Below are positions 27,607 to 36,991 of a DNA stretch of 64,000 nt, one piece after another (position 1 is the stretch's first letter; every line of letters starts with the position of its first letter). The notes under the pieces were generated by a model. That model searched no databases and was not told where the DNA came from. It saw only the letters and a list, made by a program, of their open reading frames with translations. Source of the stretch: Janthinobacterium rivuli (lineage in GTDB: Bacteria; Pseudomonadota; Gammaproteobacteria; Burkholderiales; Burkholderiaceae_D); contig NZ_CP121464.1 in assembly GCF_029690045.1 (NCBI RefSeq), forward strand, positions 1,984,001 through 2,048,000. Direction: 5' to 3'. Position numbers and translations under genes: made by a program.

Positions 27607-28649
27607 ACGTGCGCGCGATGACGCCGGCAGTGTCCTGGCCACGCTGGGGTGCTGGCGGCATGCTGGCTGTGGCGTTGTTTGCCGGTCTGCTCATCGCCGT
27701 GCAGGCGGGCGCCGTGTCCGTGACGCTGGCCGACTGGCTGGCGCCGTTTCAAGCGGGCGACGATGCATTGTCCGGCGGCGCGTATGTGCTGTGGCATATC
27801 CGTTTGCCGCGCGCCCTGTTCGCCATCCTGATCGGCGCCGCGCTGGCGCTGGCCGGCGGCCTGACGCAAGGGCTGTTTCGCAATCCGCTGGCCGATCCGG
27901 GGCTGCTGGGCGTGAGCAGCGGCGCCGCCTGCGCGGGCGCGGCCACCATCGTCTTCGCCGCCAGCCTGCACGTGGCGCCCGAGCTGCGCGTGTGGCTGCT
28001 GCCGGGGGCCGCGTTTGGCGGCGCCATGCTCATTTGCGTGCTGCTCGACCGGGTCGCCCGTTGGGCCACCCCCGGTTCCATCGTCGGCCTGCTGTTGACG
28101 GGCGTGGCGCTGAACGCCATCACGGTGGCCGTCATGGGCCTGTGCATCTACCTGGCCAGCGACGACCAGCTGCGCACCCTGACTTTCTGGACCCTCGGTT
28201 CGCTGTCGGCCGGCAGCTGGCGCCAGGTGGCGGCTTTGCTGCTGGTGCTGGCCGGCGCGCTGTGGGCCACGCGCTTCCTGATGCGCTCATTGAACGCGCT
28301 GGCGCTGGGCGAGGCGCAGGCGCTGCATGTGGGCATCGACGTGGGCCGGCTGCGCACGCAGGTCATCGTGCTGGTGGCCGTGCTGACGGGCTTTGCCGTC
28401 GCCTGGTGCGGCGGCATCGGTTTTATCGGCCTGATCGCGCCGCACCTGGTGCGCACCTGGCTGGGCGCCGACCAGCGCCGTGTGCTACCGCTGTCCATGC
28501 TGGCCGGCGGCTTGCTGCTGCTGTTGGCCGACACCCTGGCGCGCACGGTCGCCATTCCCGCGGAAGTCCCCGTCGGCATTTTCACGGCCTTGCTGGGCGG
28601 GCCATTTTTTCTGATGCTGTTGCGGCGCTTCCGCCACGGCACCGCCTAG
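27603..28649 (+). CDS. hmuU: Heme ABC transporter permease (FecCD family)
   Basis: HmuU forms the inner-membrane channel of the heme importer. The 348-residue protein has about nine to ten hydrophobic segments and FecCD signatures: RLPRALFAILIGAALALAGG, NPLADPGLLGVSSGA and the C-terminal GFIGLIAPHLVR loop that contacts the ATPase. The ATG at 27603 overlaps the hmuT stop (ATGA), although the frame is open far upstream. hmuV follows after eight bases. Confidence 0.92.
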   Translation: MNVRAMTPAVSWPRWGAGGMLAVALFAGLLIAVQAGAVSVTLADWLAPFQAGDDALSGGAYVLWHIRLPRALFAILIGAALALAGGLTQGLFRNPLADPGLLGVSSGAACAGAATIVFAASLHVAPELRVWLLPGAAFGGAMLICVLLDRVARWATPGSIVGLLLTGVALNAITVAVMGLCIYLASDDQLRTLTFWTLGSLSAGSWRQVAALLLVLAGALWATRFLMRSLNALALGEAQALHVGIDVGRLRTQVIVLVAVLTGFAVAWCGGIGFIGLIAPHLVRTWLGADQRRVLPLSMLAGGLLLLLADTLARTVAIPAEVPVGIFTALLGGPFFLMLLRRFRHGTA

Positions 28650-28657
28650 AGGTGAAC

Positions 28658-29446
28658 ATGACGCCCCTGCTGGAACTCTCCTTCGCCACCACCCAACTGG
28701 GCCAGCAGTATTTCGGCCCCTTCAATGTGCGGGTGGCGCCCGGCGAACGTATCGCCATCCTCGGCCCCAGCGGCGCCGGCAAGTCGACCCTGCTCAAACT
28801 GATGGCGCGCGAACTGCAGCCGCAGGCGGGCCAGGTGGCGTTCGCCGGCCGTCCCCTGGCGCAGTGGCCGCTGGCCGACCTGGCGCGGTGCCGCGCCGTG
28901 TTGCCGCAAGGCTCGCACGTGGCCTTCGGATTGCAGTGCGAACTGGTGATCGGCCTGGGAAGAGTGGCGCGCCTGGTCGACCCGCAATTGGGACGGATCG
29001 TGCAGGACGCCGCCGCCCTGGCGCACGCCGGGAATTTGCTGGGCCGGCGCCTGGACACTTTATCCGGCGGCGAACAGGCGAGGGTGCAGCTGGCGCGTAT
29101 CTTCGCGCAGATGTGGGATGTCAAAGATGGCTTGATACTCGTCGACGAACCGCTGGCGGCGCTCGATCCCGGCCTGCAGTTCGATCTGCTCGACAGCCTG
29201 CAGCAGTTCTGCACCGCACGCGGCCACGCCGTCATCGCCATCCTGCACGACATCAATCATGCCTTGCTGGGTTTCGAGCGCCTGCTGCTGGTGCGTTCGG
29301 GCCAGTTGGTCGCCGACATCGCCAGCGATGCCGGCGCCGTGCCCGCCCTGGCCGCGCTGTACGGCATCGCCCTGACGACGGCCACCAGCAGCGATGGCCA
29401 CGTGTGCGTCATCCCTGCCAGAAGCGCCGTGCGCCGGGCCGCCTAG
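28658..29446 (+). CDS. hmuV: Heme ABC transporter ATP-binding protein
   Basis: HmuV powers heme import by ATP hydrolysis. The 262-residue product has Walker A GPSGAGKST (about 38–46), signature LSGGEQAR, Walker B LILVDEP and a switch His in AILHDINHA. It closes the hmuSTUV operon. No heme TonB-dependent receptor or tonB–exbBD genes are adjacent, so outer-membrane uptake must be encoded elsewhere. The stop lies four bases before the convergent hypothetical gene at 29451. Confidence 0.93.
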   Translation: MTPLLELSFATTQLGQQYFGPFNVRVAPGERIAILGPSGAGKSTLLKLMARELQPQAGQVAFAGRPLAQWPLADLARCRAVLPQGSHVAFGLQCELVIGLGRVARLVDPQLGRIVQDAAALAHAGNLLGRRLDTLSGGEQARVQLARIFAQMWDVKDGLILVDEPLAALDPGLQFDLLDSLQQFCTARGHAVIAILHDINHALLGFERLLLVRSGQLVADIASDAGAVPALAALYGIALTTATSSDGHVCVIPARSAVRRAA

Positions 29447-29450
29447 ATTG

Positions 29451-29885
29451 CTACCACACGTCCACCGCGCGCGGCCGCGCCATCTGGCCGCTGCCCAGCA
29501 GCCACACCATCAGGGCCTCGGCCTGTTCGCGCGTGGCCGCCACTTCCTGCAGGATGCCGAAGGCTTTCATGGCGCCGGCCGCCATCGCCTGCAGGCGCGC
29601 GCGCCGTTCCGCATCCGCCTCGATGGACACGAGGCCCCGGCAAAGGGTGGCCAGCGCCACCTTGTTGTGCTTGAGCCACAGGCCGCGCCGCTTGCGGTCG
29701 ACGTGCGCTTCATCGCTGCGCTCCTCTTCGAACAGCATGACGAACGGTACACCATGACGCAGCAGGGCGTCCATGTCGTTTTCCCACAGCGGGGCATAGC
29801 CGGTGACGGCCGTTTCAGGGCGAAAGCGCACGATGGGAAAGTCGCTGACGTCGTGGATGGAAAAATGGGCGGGATTCGGTTTCAT
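29451..29885 (-). CDS. Hypothetical protein at the end of an efflux operon
   Basis: The 144-residue soluble protein (starting MKPNPAHFSIHDVSDFPIVRF) has no signal peptide, membrane segment or domain that I recognise. Its middle is rich in charged residues (FEEERSDEAHVDRKRRGLW). Its ATG overlaps the stop of the NodT-type outer-membrane gene by four bases (29882–29885), so it is translationally coupled to the pump and may be made with it. Confidence 0.65.
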   Translation of the reverse strand: MKPNPAHFSIHDVSDFPIVRFRPETAVTGYAPLWENDMDALLRHGVPFVMLFEEERSDEAHVDRKRRGLWLKHNKVALATLCRGLVSIEADAERRARLQAMAAGAMKAFGILQEVAATREQAEALMVWLLGSGQMARPRAVDVW

Positions 29886-31321
29886 GGCGTGCTTCCTTGT
29901 GAGGTGCTTGAAAAGGCTTGCCAGCCGCCGCCCAGCGCCTTGTAGACCTGGACCAGCGACAGCGAGGCGGTGGCGCGGCTGTCGACCAGCGCCGCTTCGT
30001 TGTTCAATAAGGTGTTTTGCACGTGCAGCACATTGATCAGGTCCGTGCCGCCCTGGCGGTATTGCAGCTCCGCGCTGCCCAGCGCGCGTCGTCCCTGCTT
30101 GACGGCTTCATCGAGGCTGGCCTGGCGGCGCTGGTTCGCCTGGTAGCCAGACAGCGCGTCTTCCACTTCGTGCCAGGCGGCCAGCACGGTCTGGCGGTAG
30201 GCGATGGCCGCTTCCTGCTGCTGCGCCTCGCGCAATTGCAGCTTGCCGCGCAGACGGCCGCCATCGAACAGGGGCACGCTGAAGCCGGGACCGAAGGCAA
30301 AGCGTTTGGCGTCCCAGCCGATGTCGGACAGCTGCATCGCTTGCAGGCCGATGCTGCCCGAGAGCGTGATGCGCGGATAAAAATCGCCTTGCGCCACGCC
30401 GATGGCGGCCGTGGCCGCGTGCAGCTGCGCTTCGGCGCGGCGGATGTCGGGCCGCCGCTCGGCCAGGCTGCTGGGTACGCCCAGCTGCACCTGCATGGCC
30501 ACAACAGGGATCTCCTTGCTGGCCGCCAGTTCCGCCCGCAGCGACTGCGGCGGCAACGCCAGCAAGAGGGCGAGGGCATTGCCCAGGCGCGCTTCGCGCT
30601 GCTGCAGCGGCGGCAACCGCGCTTCGATGGTGGCGACATGGGCCGCCGCCTCGGCCTCGTCGAGCTGCGTCGCCGCGCCTTCGCGCAGGCGGATGCGGGT
30701 CAGGTTCAAGGTATGGCGGGCGATATCGAGCAGCTGCTGCGTGATGGCCAGGGTCTGCTGCGCGCCGCGCAGCTCGATGTAGTCGCGCGCCGTCTCGGCC
30801 AGCACGGCCAGCAGCACGCCGCGTTGCGTTTCCTGGGCCGCGTCGACGCGCGCGTCAGCCGCTTCCACTTCGCGCCGCACGCGGCCCCACAGGTCCAGCT
30901 CCCAGGCCGCATCGAGATTGCTTTGCCACAGGCTGTAGGCGGACTGGCCGTTGTTGCGCGACGGGTCGCTCAAGCCTTGTTCGCTGTTACGCGCGCGGCC
31001 ATAGCTGCCATTTGCGCCCAGCGACGGGCCTTGCGCGGCGCCGATGACTCCGCGCGCGGCGCGACTCTGTTCCAGTCGGCTGGCGGCCGCCAGCACGTCG
31101 AGATTGGCGCCGGCGGCGCGCTGCAGCAGGGACGACAGAGTCGTGTCGCCAAAGCTGTCCCACCAGCGCTGCTCGATGGCGCCATCCTGTGCCGCCGCGA
31201 AGCGGGCATCTTCCGCCTGACGCCATTGCTGACCCAGGTCATGGTGCGGACGCTGGAAGTCGGTGCCGACGCTGGCGCAGCCGGCCAGACCCAGGGCCGT
31301 GATGAGTATCAGTGCTTTCAT
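29882..31321 (-). CDS. Outer-membrane efflux lipoprotein (NodT/OprM family)
   Basis: This 479-residue TolC-like channel begins with a lipoprotein signal (MKALILITALGLAGC, Cys15), and contains two OEP repeats with long coiled-coil stretches (ARLEQSR, LREGAATQLDEAEAAAHVA and related). It should form the outer-membrane duct for the adjacent membrane-fusion protein and MFS pump. It overlaps the fusion-protein gene by four bases (31318–31321) and the hypothetical gene downstream likewise. Confidence 0.9.
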   Translation of the reverse strand: MKALILITALGLAGCASVGTDFQRPHHDLGQQWRQAEDARFAAAQDGAIEQRWWDSFGDTTLSSLLQRAAGANLDVLAAASRLEQSRAARGVIGAAQGPSLGANGSYGRARNSEQGLSDPSRNNGQSAYSLWQSNLDAAWELDLWGRVRREVEAADARVDAAQETQRGVLLAVLAETARDYIELRGAQQTLAITQQLLDIARHTLNLTRIRLREGAATQLDEAEAAAHVATIEARLPPLQQREARLGNALALLLALPPQSLRAELAASKEIPVVAMQVQLGVPSSLAERRPDIRRAEAQLHAATAAIGVAQGDFYPRITLSGSIGLQAMQLSDIGWDAKRFAFGPGFSVPLFDGGRLRGKLQLREAQQQEAAIAYRQTVLAAWHEVEDALSGYQANQRRQASLDEAVKQGRRALGSAELQYRQGGTDLINVLHVQNTLLNNEAALVDSRATASLSLVQVYKALGGGWQAFSSTSQGSTP

Positions 31322-32385
31322 CGCGCGCTCACCTGTGTCAATGCTTGACGGCGCATGGCTGTATCGATGCGCACTTCGGCCGACATTCCCACGCGCAGGC
31401 GCTGTTCGCCATCCTGGCCCGGATCGAGCGCGATCCGCACGGGGATGCGCTGCACCACCTTGGTGAAGTTGCCGGTGGCGTTTTCCGGCGCGATGGCGGC
31501 AAACGTCACGCCCGTGGCGGGCGCGATGCTGTGCACCGTGCCGTGCAGGAGTGCGCCCGGGTAGGCGTCGACGGCGATGCTGGCGCGCTGGCCCTGGCGC
31601 ACGTGCGTCAGCTGGGTTTCCTGCAGGTTGGCGACGACGAAGCTGCGGTTCAGGGGCACCACGGCCATCAGGCTGGCGCCAGGCGCCACGAGGGCGCCGA
31701 CGCGCACGGCGCGGCGTCCCACGATGCCGTCGATGGGGGCGTGCAGCTGCGTATGCGACAGATCCAGTTCGGCCCGTTGCAGGCTGGCCTTTGCGCGCAG
31801 CAGGGCCGCTTCGGCCGCGCCTTGCTGCGCTTGCAAAATGTCCGTCTGCTTGCGCGTGGCGACGAGGGCGGCGCGGTTTTGCGCCAGGCGCGCGCGGCTC
31901 ACGTCGAAGCGCGATTGCGCCTGCTGCGCGTTCTGCACGCTGCCCGCGCCCTGGCCGGCCAGGTGCGTTGACCGGGCCAGTTCCTGCTGCGCCAGTTTGT
32001 CTTCCGCCTGGTTGGCGTCGACCAGGGTGCTGGCTTGTTCGATCACCGATTGCTGGCGCTGCACCGTGGCGCGGGCAGTGGCCAGCTGCGCTTCGGCGCC
32101 CGCGACTTCGGCGCGGGCCGAGGCGGCGGCGGCCTGGTAATCTCGGTCGTCGATGCGCGCCAGCAGCTGGCCCGCCTTGACAGCCTGGTTGTCTTCCACC
32201 AGCACATCGCGCACGATGCCGCCCACCTTGGGCGAGAGCACGGTGTAGTCGGCGCTGACGAAGGCGTCGTCGGTGCCTTCTTCGCTGGGGGAAAACAGCA
32301 GTTGCCAGGCGCAGAAGGCGAGGGCGCCGGCCAGCAGGGCCAGGCCGAGAAGAAAGGCGCGCGAGCGTAGTATGGGTTTTTGCAT
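31318..32385 (-). CDS. HlyD/EmrA-type membrane fusion protein
   Basis: The 355-residue protein has one N-terminal membrane anchor (about 10–30), a biotinyl-lipoyl half motif (VLSPKVGGIVRDVLVEDNQAVKAGQ), a long alpha-helical hairpin, the second half motif (LHAPIDGIVGRRAVRVGA) and a beta-barrel end. This is the EmrA architecture linking an inner-membrane MFS pump to an outer-membrane channel. The ATG at 32385 is the credible start, although the frame is open well upstream into the pump gene. It lies 26 bases after the pump stop. Confidence 0.9.
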   Translation of the reverse strand: MQKPILRSRAFLLGLALLAGALAFCAWQLLFSPSEEGTDDAFVSADYTVLSPKVGGIVRDVLVEDNQAVKAGQLLARIDDRDYQAAAASARAEVAGAEAQLATARATVQRQQSVIEQASTLVDANQAEDKLAQQELARSTHLAGQGAGSVQNAQQAQSRFDVSRARLAQNRAALVATRKQTDILQAQQGAAEAALLRAKASLQRAELDLSHTQLHAPIDGIVGRRAVRVGALVAPGASLMAVVPLNRSFVVANLQETQLTHVRQGQRASIAVDAYPGALLHGTVHSIAPATGVTFAAIAPENATGNFTKVVQRIPVRIALDPGQDGEQRLRVGMSAEVRIDTAMRRQALTQVSAR

Positions 32386-32411
32386 GGTGAAGCTCTTTCG
32401 TAAAATGAAAA

Positions 32412-33935
32412 TCAAGCGGCGCGCGGCGGATAGACGCGCGTCGGCAGGATGGGGATGATCACAATCATGGCCAGCGCGATGGCGGCCACGGTGAGGTACA
32501 GGTCGGACGAGGTCAGGGTGACGACTTGCGCGTGCATGCGCTGTGCCAGCCCTGGCACATCGACGGCGTCCGGCAGATTGCCCAGGCGTTCGCTGAGCAC
32601 CGTCGAATGAAAATGGTTGCGGCGCGTGATCAGCGCATCGAGCACGCCGGTGGCGACGACGGCCGACATGCCCTTGATGGTGTTGAACCAGGCCGAGGCG
32701 AACGGGCCATCCTGCGGCGCCAGGCCCGTGGTGGCCAGCAGCAGCAAGGGAATCACGGCCATTGGTTGCGCGAAGATCTGCACCGCTTGCAGCAGGTAGA
32801 AATGCGTGCGGATCCAGTCGGGCGACATGCGCGCGCCGAGCACGCAGGAGACGGCCAGCATGCCCAGGCCGATGGCCAGCACCCAGCGGCAGTCGACGGC
32901 GCGCAGATTGCACAGGGCGGCCACCAGCGGCAGCGCGATCAGCTGCGGCAGCGCCACCATCAGCATCACGGGCGCCGTTTGCAGCGGGCGGTAGGCATGT
33001 ACCTGCGCCAGGTAGGACGAGGGGATCAGGATCACGGCCAGCAGCACGAACAGCACGCCGCCCAGGGTCAGCAGGGCATGACTGAGGTTGCGCCGCGACA
33101 GCAGCTGCAGCTTGAAGAACGGCAGCGGATGCGACCACTCGTTGATGAAAAACAAACCCAGCAGCACGGCGCCGCCGCCCAGCAGCACGCAGATCAGCGG
33201 CGAGGCGAACCACGCCAGGCGTTCGCCCTGCAGCAAGCCGACCACCAGCATGCTGATGGCGGGCAGGCCAAGCAGCAGGCCGCGCCAGTCGAACTGGCGC
33301 AAGCGTTCGAGGCGCAGCGGGTCTTGCGGTAAGCCCCAGGACACCATCAGCAGGGCGACGATGCTGCCCGGGACGACTTGCCAGAAGGCCCATTGCCAGC
33401 CCAGGTATTCGGTCCAGAAGGCGGCCAGCGGCGTGCCCAGGCTGGGGCCGAAAGTGGCGCTCAGCGCATAGCCGCCCAGGCCATACAGCTTGATGTTGGG
33501 CGGCAGGAAGCGCAGGGCCACCGTCATCAGCATGGGCGGCAGGGCGCCGCCGGCCGCGCCCTGCACCACGCGCAGAACCATCAGCACGGACAGGTTCGGG
33601 GCGAATGGGCACAGCAGGCCGGCGGCCATGCAGACGATGATGGCGGCTGCCGTCAGGCGGCGCAGCGAGAAGGTGACGGAACACCACGGCGCGAACGCCA
33701 TGGCCGACACCGAGGCGGCCGCATACAGGGCGACGAGCCAGCTGGCGTCGTCGCGCGCGATGTCCATGGCGCCGCGGATGTCGGCCAGCGCGACCTTGGT
33801 GATGTTTTCATTCAGGCCGGACACCAGCACGGCCAGCAGCACACCGGCCAGGCCGGTGGCCAGGCGCAGGCCGAAAGCAGGTGGGACGGGAGGCGCGGCC
33901 GCAGGGGCGGCGCCGGGAAGGGGTACAGCGGACAC
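32412..33935 (-). CDS. DHA2/EmrB-family multidrug MFS transporter
   Basis: The 507-residue protein has about 14 hydrophobic segments, the DHA2 layout. Family motifs include the conserved NEN near TM1 (SGLNENITKVALADI), ASWLVALYAAAS, and LMVLRVVQGAAGGALPPM resembling motif C. It should export toxic compounds by proton antiport through the linked EmrA- and NodT-type partners. It is the first gene of the pump operon. A LysR gene lies 117 bases upstream on the same strand and may control it. Confidence 0.9.
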   Translation of the reverse strand: MSAVPLPGAAPAAAPPVPPAFGLRLATGLAGVLLAVLVSGLNENITKVALADIRGAMDIARDDASWLVALYAAASVSAMAFAPWCSVTFSLRRLTAAAIIVCMAAGLLCPFAPNLSVLMVLRVVQGAAGGALPPMLMTVALRFLPPNIKLYGLGGYALSATFGPSLGTPLAAFWTEYLGWQWAFWQVVPGSIVALLMVSWGLPQDPLRLERLRQFDWRGLLLGLPAISMLVVGLLQGERLAWFASPLICVLLGGGAVLLGLFFINEWSHPLPFFKLQLLSRRNLSHALLTLGGVLFVLLAVILIPSSYLAQVHAYRPLQTAPVMLMVALPQLIALPLVAALCNLRAVDCRWVLAIGLGMLAVSCVLGARMSPDWIRTHFYLLQAVQIFAQPMAVIPLLLLATTGLAPQDGPFASAWFNTIKGMSAVVATGVLDALITRRNHFHSTVLSERLGNLPDAVDVPGLAQRMHAQVVTLTSSDLYLTVAAIALAMIVIIPILPTRVYPPRAA

Positions 33936-34052
33936 AGGGAACTCCGTGGATGAGGATCAGTCCACGCAGTATAGGTAGCCGTTAATATTGTGAAAATTGA
34001 TAATTAAGGAAGTCTGAATTGCGTCTGACGCAATGATGGGTGAGTTCAGTCC

Positions 34053-34973
34053 CTAGGTACCTGGCAGCGCGCTGCCGCACAGCTCCTTGATCATGCGGCG
34101 CAGCCAGCGGTGCGCATGGTCGTGGTCGAGGCGCGGGTGCCAGGCCTGGAAGACTTCCACGCTGTCGACGGGAATCGGCAGTTCGAAGGTGCGCAGCTTC
34201 AGGCCCAGGCGCTCGACGATGGCCAGCAGCGGTGTGGGCATCAGCGGCAGCAGCAGGCGCGAATCGGCCACGGCGAAGATGGCGGACTGGAAGTTGGGGC
34301 TGATCAGCGAAACCCGGCGCGTGTAGCCCCGCTCGGCCAAGGCCGTATCGAACGGGCCGCGCGCCAGGCCGCGCCGCGAGACGCTGATATGTTCGTACTC
34401 GGTAAAGCTGTCGAGGTTGATGGGGCCGTCGAAGATCGGGTGGTCGCTGCGGGCGATGCCGACAAAGCCGCTGGTAAACAGCTGCTGCAGCTTGATGTCG
34501 GGCGCAAAGGCGCGCCGCGCGCTGATATACAGGTCGACGCGGCCCGCGTGCAGGGCGTCGTTTTCCGTGGCGCCATCGCCTTCGGGCACGAAGCGCAGCA
34601 CCGTGTGCGGCGCGTGCACGGCCAGCAGGTCGCGCAGCTTGCCGCCGTAGGCGCCGACAAACACGTCGTTGGCGCACAGGCTGAAGGTGCGTTCCAGGGT
34701 GCGCAAGTCGATTTCACGACCGGACGTGAAGATGGCGTGCGCCTGCTCCACCACGCCGCGCACCTGCTCGCGCAATTCCAGCGCGCGCGGGGTGGGCGCC
34801 AGGCCGCGCCCGGAGCGCACGAAGACGGGGTCGCCGATGGCGTCGCGGATGCGCGCCAGGGTGCGGCTCATGGCCGGCGCGCTCAAGTTCATGCGCCGCG
34901 CGGCGGCCACGGCGCTGCCTTCCTCGAGCAGGATGTCGAGGGCGACGAGCAGGTTCAGGTCGGGGAGTTTCAT
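34053..34973 (-). CDS. LysR-family transcriptional regulator (NodD/LeuO-like)
   Basis: The 306-residue regulator has an N-terminal HTH (LDILLEEGSAVAAARRMNLSAPAMSRTLARIRDAIGDPVFVRSGRGL is the first 55 or so residues) followed by a co-inducer domain. The sequence MSRTLARIRDAIGDPVFVR is typical of the branch near NodD and PcpR. It lies immediately upstream of, and codirectional with, the EmrB-EmrA-NodT operon, so regulation of that pump is a reasonable inference. The short gap 33936–34052 would hold the pump promoter. Confidence 0.87.
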   Translation of the reverse strand: MKLPDLNLLVALDILLEEGSAVAAARRMNLSAPAMSRTLARIRDAIGDPVFVRSGRGLAPTPRALELREQVRGVVEQAHAIFTSGREIDLRTLERTFSLCANDVFVGAYGGKLRDLLAVHAPHTVLRFVPEGDGATENDALHAGRVDLYISARRAFAPDIKLQQLFTSGFVGIARSDHPIFDGPINLDSFTEYEHISVSRRGLARGPFDTALAERGYTRRVSLISPNFQSAIFAVADSRLLLPLMPTPLLAIVERLGLKLRTFELPIPVDSVEVFQAWHPRLDHDHAHRWLRRMIKELCGSALPGT

Positions 34974-35050
34974 GCGCCGATTATAGCCCGGGGGCCAGCG
35001 CCGGCGCTGCGCCGGCAGGACGCCGGCGCAACAGGGATGCTACTGCGCGA

Positions 35051-35749
35051 TTACTCGGCTGCCGGCTCGGCGCCGCAGCATTTCTTGAACTTCTTGCCGC
35101 TGCCGCAAGGGCAGTCGTCGTTGCGGCCCACTTTCGGCTCTTCGCGCTTCATGGTTTGCACCGGTGCCTTGCGGCGCGGGACCCAGAAACGGTGGATGGC
35201 CGGCAGGTTCGCTTCCAGTTCCTGCGCCAGCTTGTGCGCCTTGACCGGGTCTTCCACCAGTTTCAGCTCTTCTTCCTTGATTTCGTCGGCGCCCAGCAGG
35301 TAGATAGGCTGCATCAGTTCGGCCACTTCGGAATCCCAGATCTCGTTCCACGAGCCCGGACGCAGTTCCATGCCGTCCCAGAAGCCCCAGCACCACGCTT
35401 CGGCGTCGATCAGGGTCTGGCCTTCGTAGTCGTGTTCGACGAACAGCGCTTCGAACTCCTTCGGCGCCACTTCGAATGTCACCAGCACTTCGTTCATGAA
35501 GCGCATGATCAGGTTGACGATGCGCTCTTCTTCCTTGCTGTTCTTGAATTTTGGCGCATCTTCGGCGTTTTCGCCCCACACGCGCGGCAACCATTCGGCC
35601 GGCATGATCGGTTCCGGGCCGATGGCGACGGCCGTCAGATAGCCGTGCAGCATATCCATGGTCATCGCGTCCTCGGAGCAGCGCTCCGACAACAGGAATT
35701 GGTCTAATTCGTCGAATTCTTTTTCTGATAATGGCTGTTCGAGTTGCAT
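35051..35749 (-). CDS. UPF0149/YecA family protein with SEC-C zinc motif
   Basis: The 232-residue protein has an N-terminal YecA/YgfB-like helical domain (with [14 protein letters not shown]) and ends with a SEC-C zinc motif [13 protein letters not shown], as in SecA and YecA. E. coli YecA has been linked to SecA and the ribosome, so a role in protein targeting or quality control is possible but unproven here. The start ATG at 35749 follows an AAAGAGC sequence; longer in-frame starts lack support. It is divergent from srkA across 94 bases. Confidence 0.85.
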   Translation of the reverse strand: MQLEQPLSEKEFDELDQFLLSERCSEDAMTMDMLHGYLTAVAIGPEPIMPAEWLPRVWGENAEDAPKFKNSKEEERIVNLIMRFMNEVLVTFEVAPKEFEALFVEHDYEGQTLIDAEAWCWGFWDGMELRPGSWNEIWDSEVAELMQPIYLLGADEIKEEELKLVEDPVKAHKLAQELEANLPAIHRFWVPRRKAPVQTMKREEPKVGRNDDCPCGSGKKFKKCCGAEPAAE

Positions 35750-35843
35750 GGCTTGCTCTTTGATTGAATGTAAGGCGTCAGTATACGCCTTGCTGCGGCT
35801 TGCCGCCGAAGTGTTTGCACCGGCGGCCCGCGCGCGCCTTACA

Positions 35844-36866
35844 ATGTCGCTTATGCACAATGAAAACCAGCCGCACGAGGACGACCGGCCCGTCCATCCC
35901 TTTTCCGCCCTGAGCCCTGATTGCGTGCTCGACGCCCTCGACAGCGTGGGCTTGCGCGGCGATGGCCGCCTGCTGGCCCTGAACAGCTATGAAAACCGCG
36001 TCTACCAGGTGGGCATCGAAGACAGCGCGCCCTTGGTGGCCAAGTTTTACCGCCCCGCGCGCTGGACCGATACGGCCATCCTGGAAGAGCATGCGTTCGT
36101 GTCCGAGCTGGTCGAGCGCGAAATACAGGTGGTGCCGGCGCTGTCCATCAACGGCAGCACCCTGCACCAGTACCAGGGCTTCCGCTTTGCCGTCTTCCCC
36201 CGCCACGGCGGCCGCGCGCCCGAACTGGACGACCCGGCCACCCTGGAATGGATAGGGCGCTTCATCGGCCGCATCCACGCCGTCGGCGCGCTGTCGACCT
36301 ACAAGGAGCGGCCGGCGCTCGACCACCAGACGTTTGGCGTCGAGCCGCGCGAGTTTCTATTGGAAGGCAATTTCCTGCCGCCCGAACTGCTGGCCGCATA
36401 TTCCAGCGTGGCGCAGCAGGCGCTCGACGGCGTCAAGCGCTGCTATGACCGCGCGGGCGACGTGGCCATGTTGCGCACGCACGGCGATTGCCATGGCGGC
36501 AATGTGCTGTGGACGGACGCCGGCCCCCATTTCGTCGATTTCGACGATAGCCGCATGGGCCCGGCCATCCAGGATCTGTGGATGATGCTGTCGGGCGAGC
36601 GCAGCGACCAGGTGCGGCAGATGAGCGACATCCTGGCCGGCTACGAAGATTTTTGCGATTTCGACCCGCGCCAGCTGTACCTGGTCGAAGCGCTGCGCAC
36701 CCTGCGCCTGATCCATTATTCGGCCTGGCTGGCGCGCCGCTGGGACGATCCCGCCTTCCCCGTCGCCTTCCCGTGGTTCAACACGCAGCGCTACTGGCAG
36801 GACCGCATCCTGGAATTGCGCGAGCAGGTGGCGTTGATGGATGAAGCGCCTTTGTGGCCCATTTGA
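35844..36866 (+). CDS. srkA: Stress response serine/threonine kinase
   Basis: SrkA (YihE/RdoA) is a cytoplasmic kinase that protects stressed cells; in E. coli it is controlled by Cpx and counteracts stress-induced death. The 340-residue product has the choline-kinase-like fold with [16 protein letters not shown] (ATP Lys), catalytic HGDCHGGN and metal-binding [10 protein letters not shown]. ATGs at 35844 and 35853 are both possible starts; the longer reading frame runs over the divergent neighbour and is not used. A small CGCCC/GGGCG hairpin at 36873–36887 follows. Confidence 0.92.
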   Translation: MSLMHNENQPHEDDRPVHPFSALSPDCVLDALDSVGLRGDGRLLALNSYENRVYQVGIEDSAPLVAKFYRPARWTDTAILEEHAFVSELVEREIQVVPALSINGSTLHQYQGFRFAVFPRHGGRAPELDDPATLEWIGRFIGRIHAVGALSTYKERPALDHQTFGVEPREFLLEGNFLPPELLAAYSSVAQQALDGVKRCYDRAGDVAMLRTHGDCHGGNVLWTDAGPHFVDFDDSRMGPAIQDLWMMLSGERSDQVRQMSDILAGYEDFCDFDPRQLYLVEALRTLRLIHYSAWLARRWDDPAFPVAFPWFNTQRYWQDRILELREQVALMDEAPLWPI

Positions 36867-36991
36867 CCTAAACGCCCGAAAAGGGCGGTAAACATCCTTC
36901 TTCTTGCTGCGCTGATTTGTGCATGCCTGTTCGATAATGGTGGTAATAAATTCCTAGAAGCAACGGAATTCACCCGAACAAGCGAGAAATC

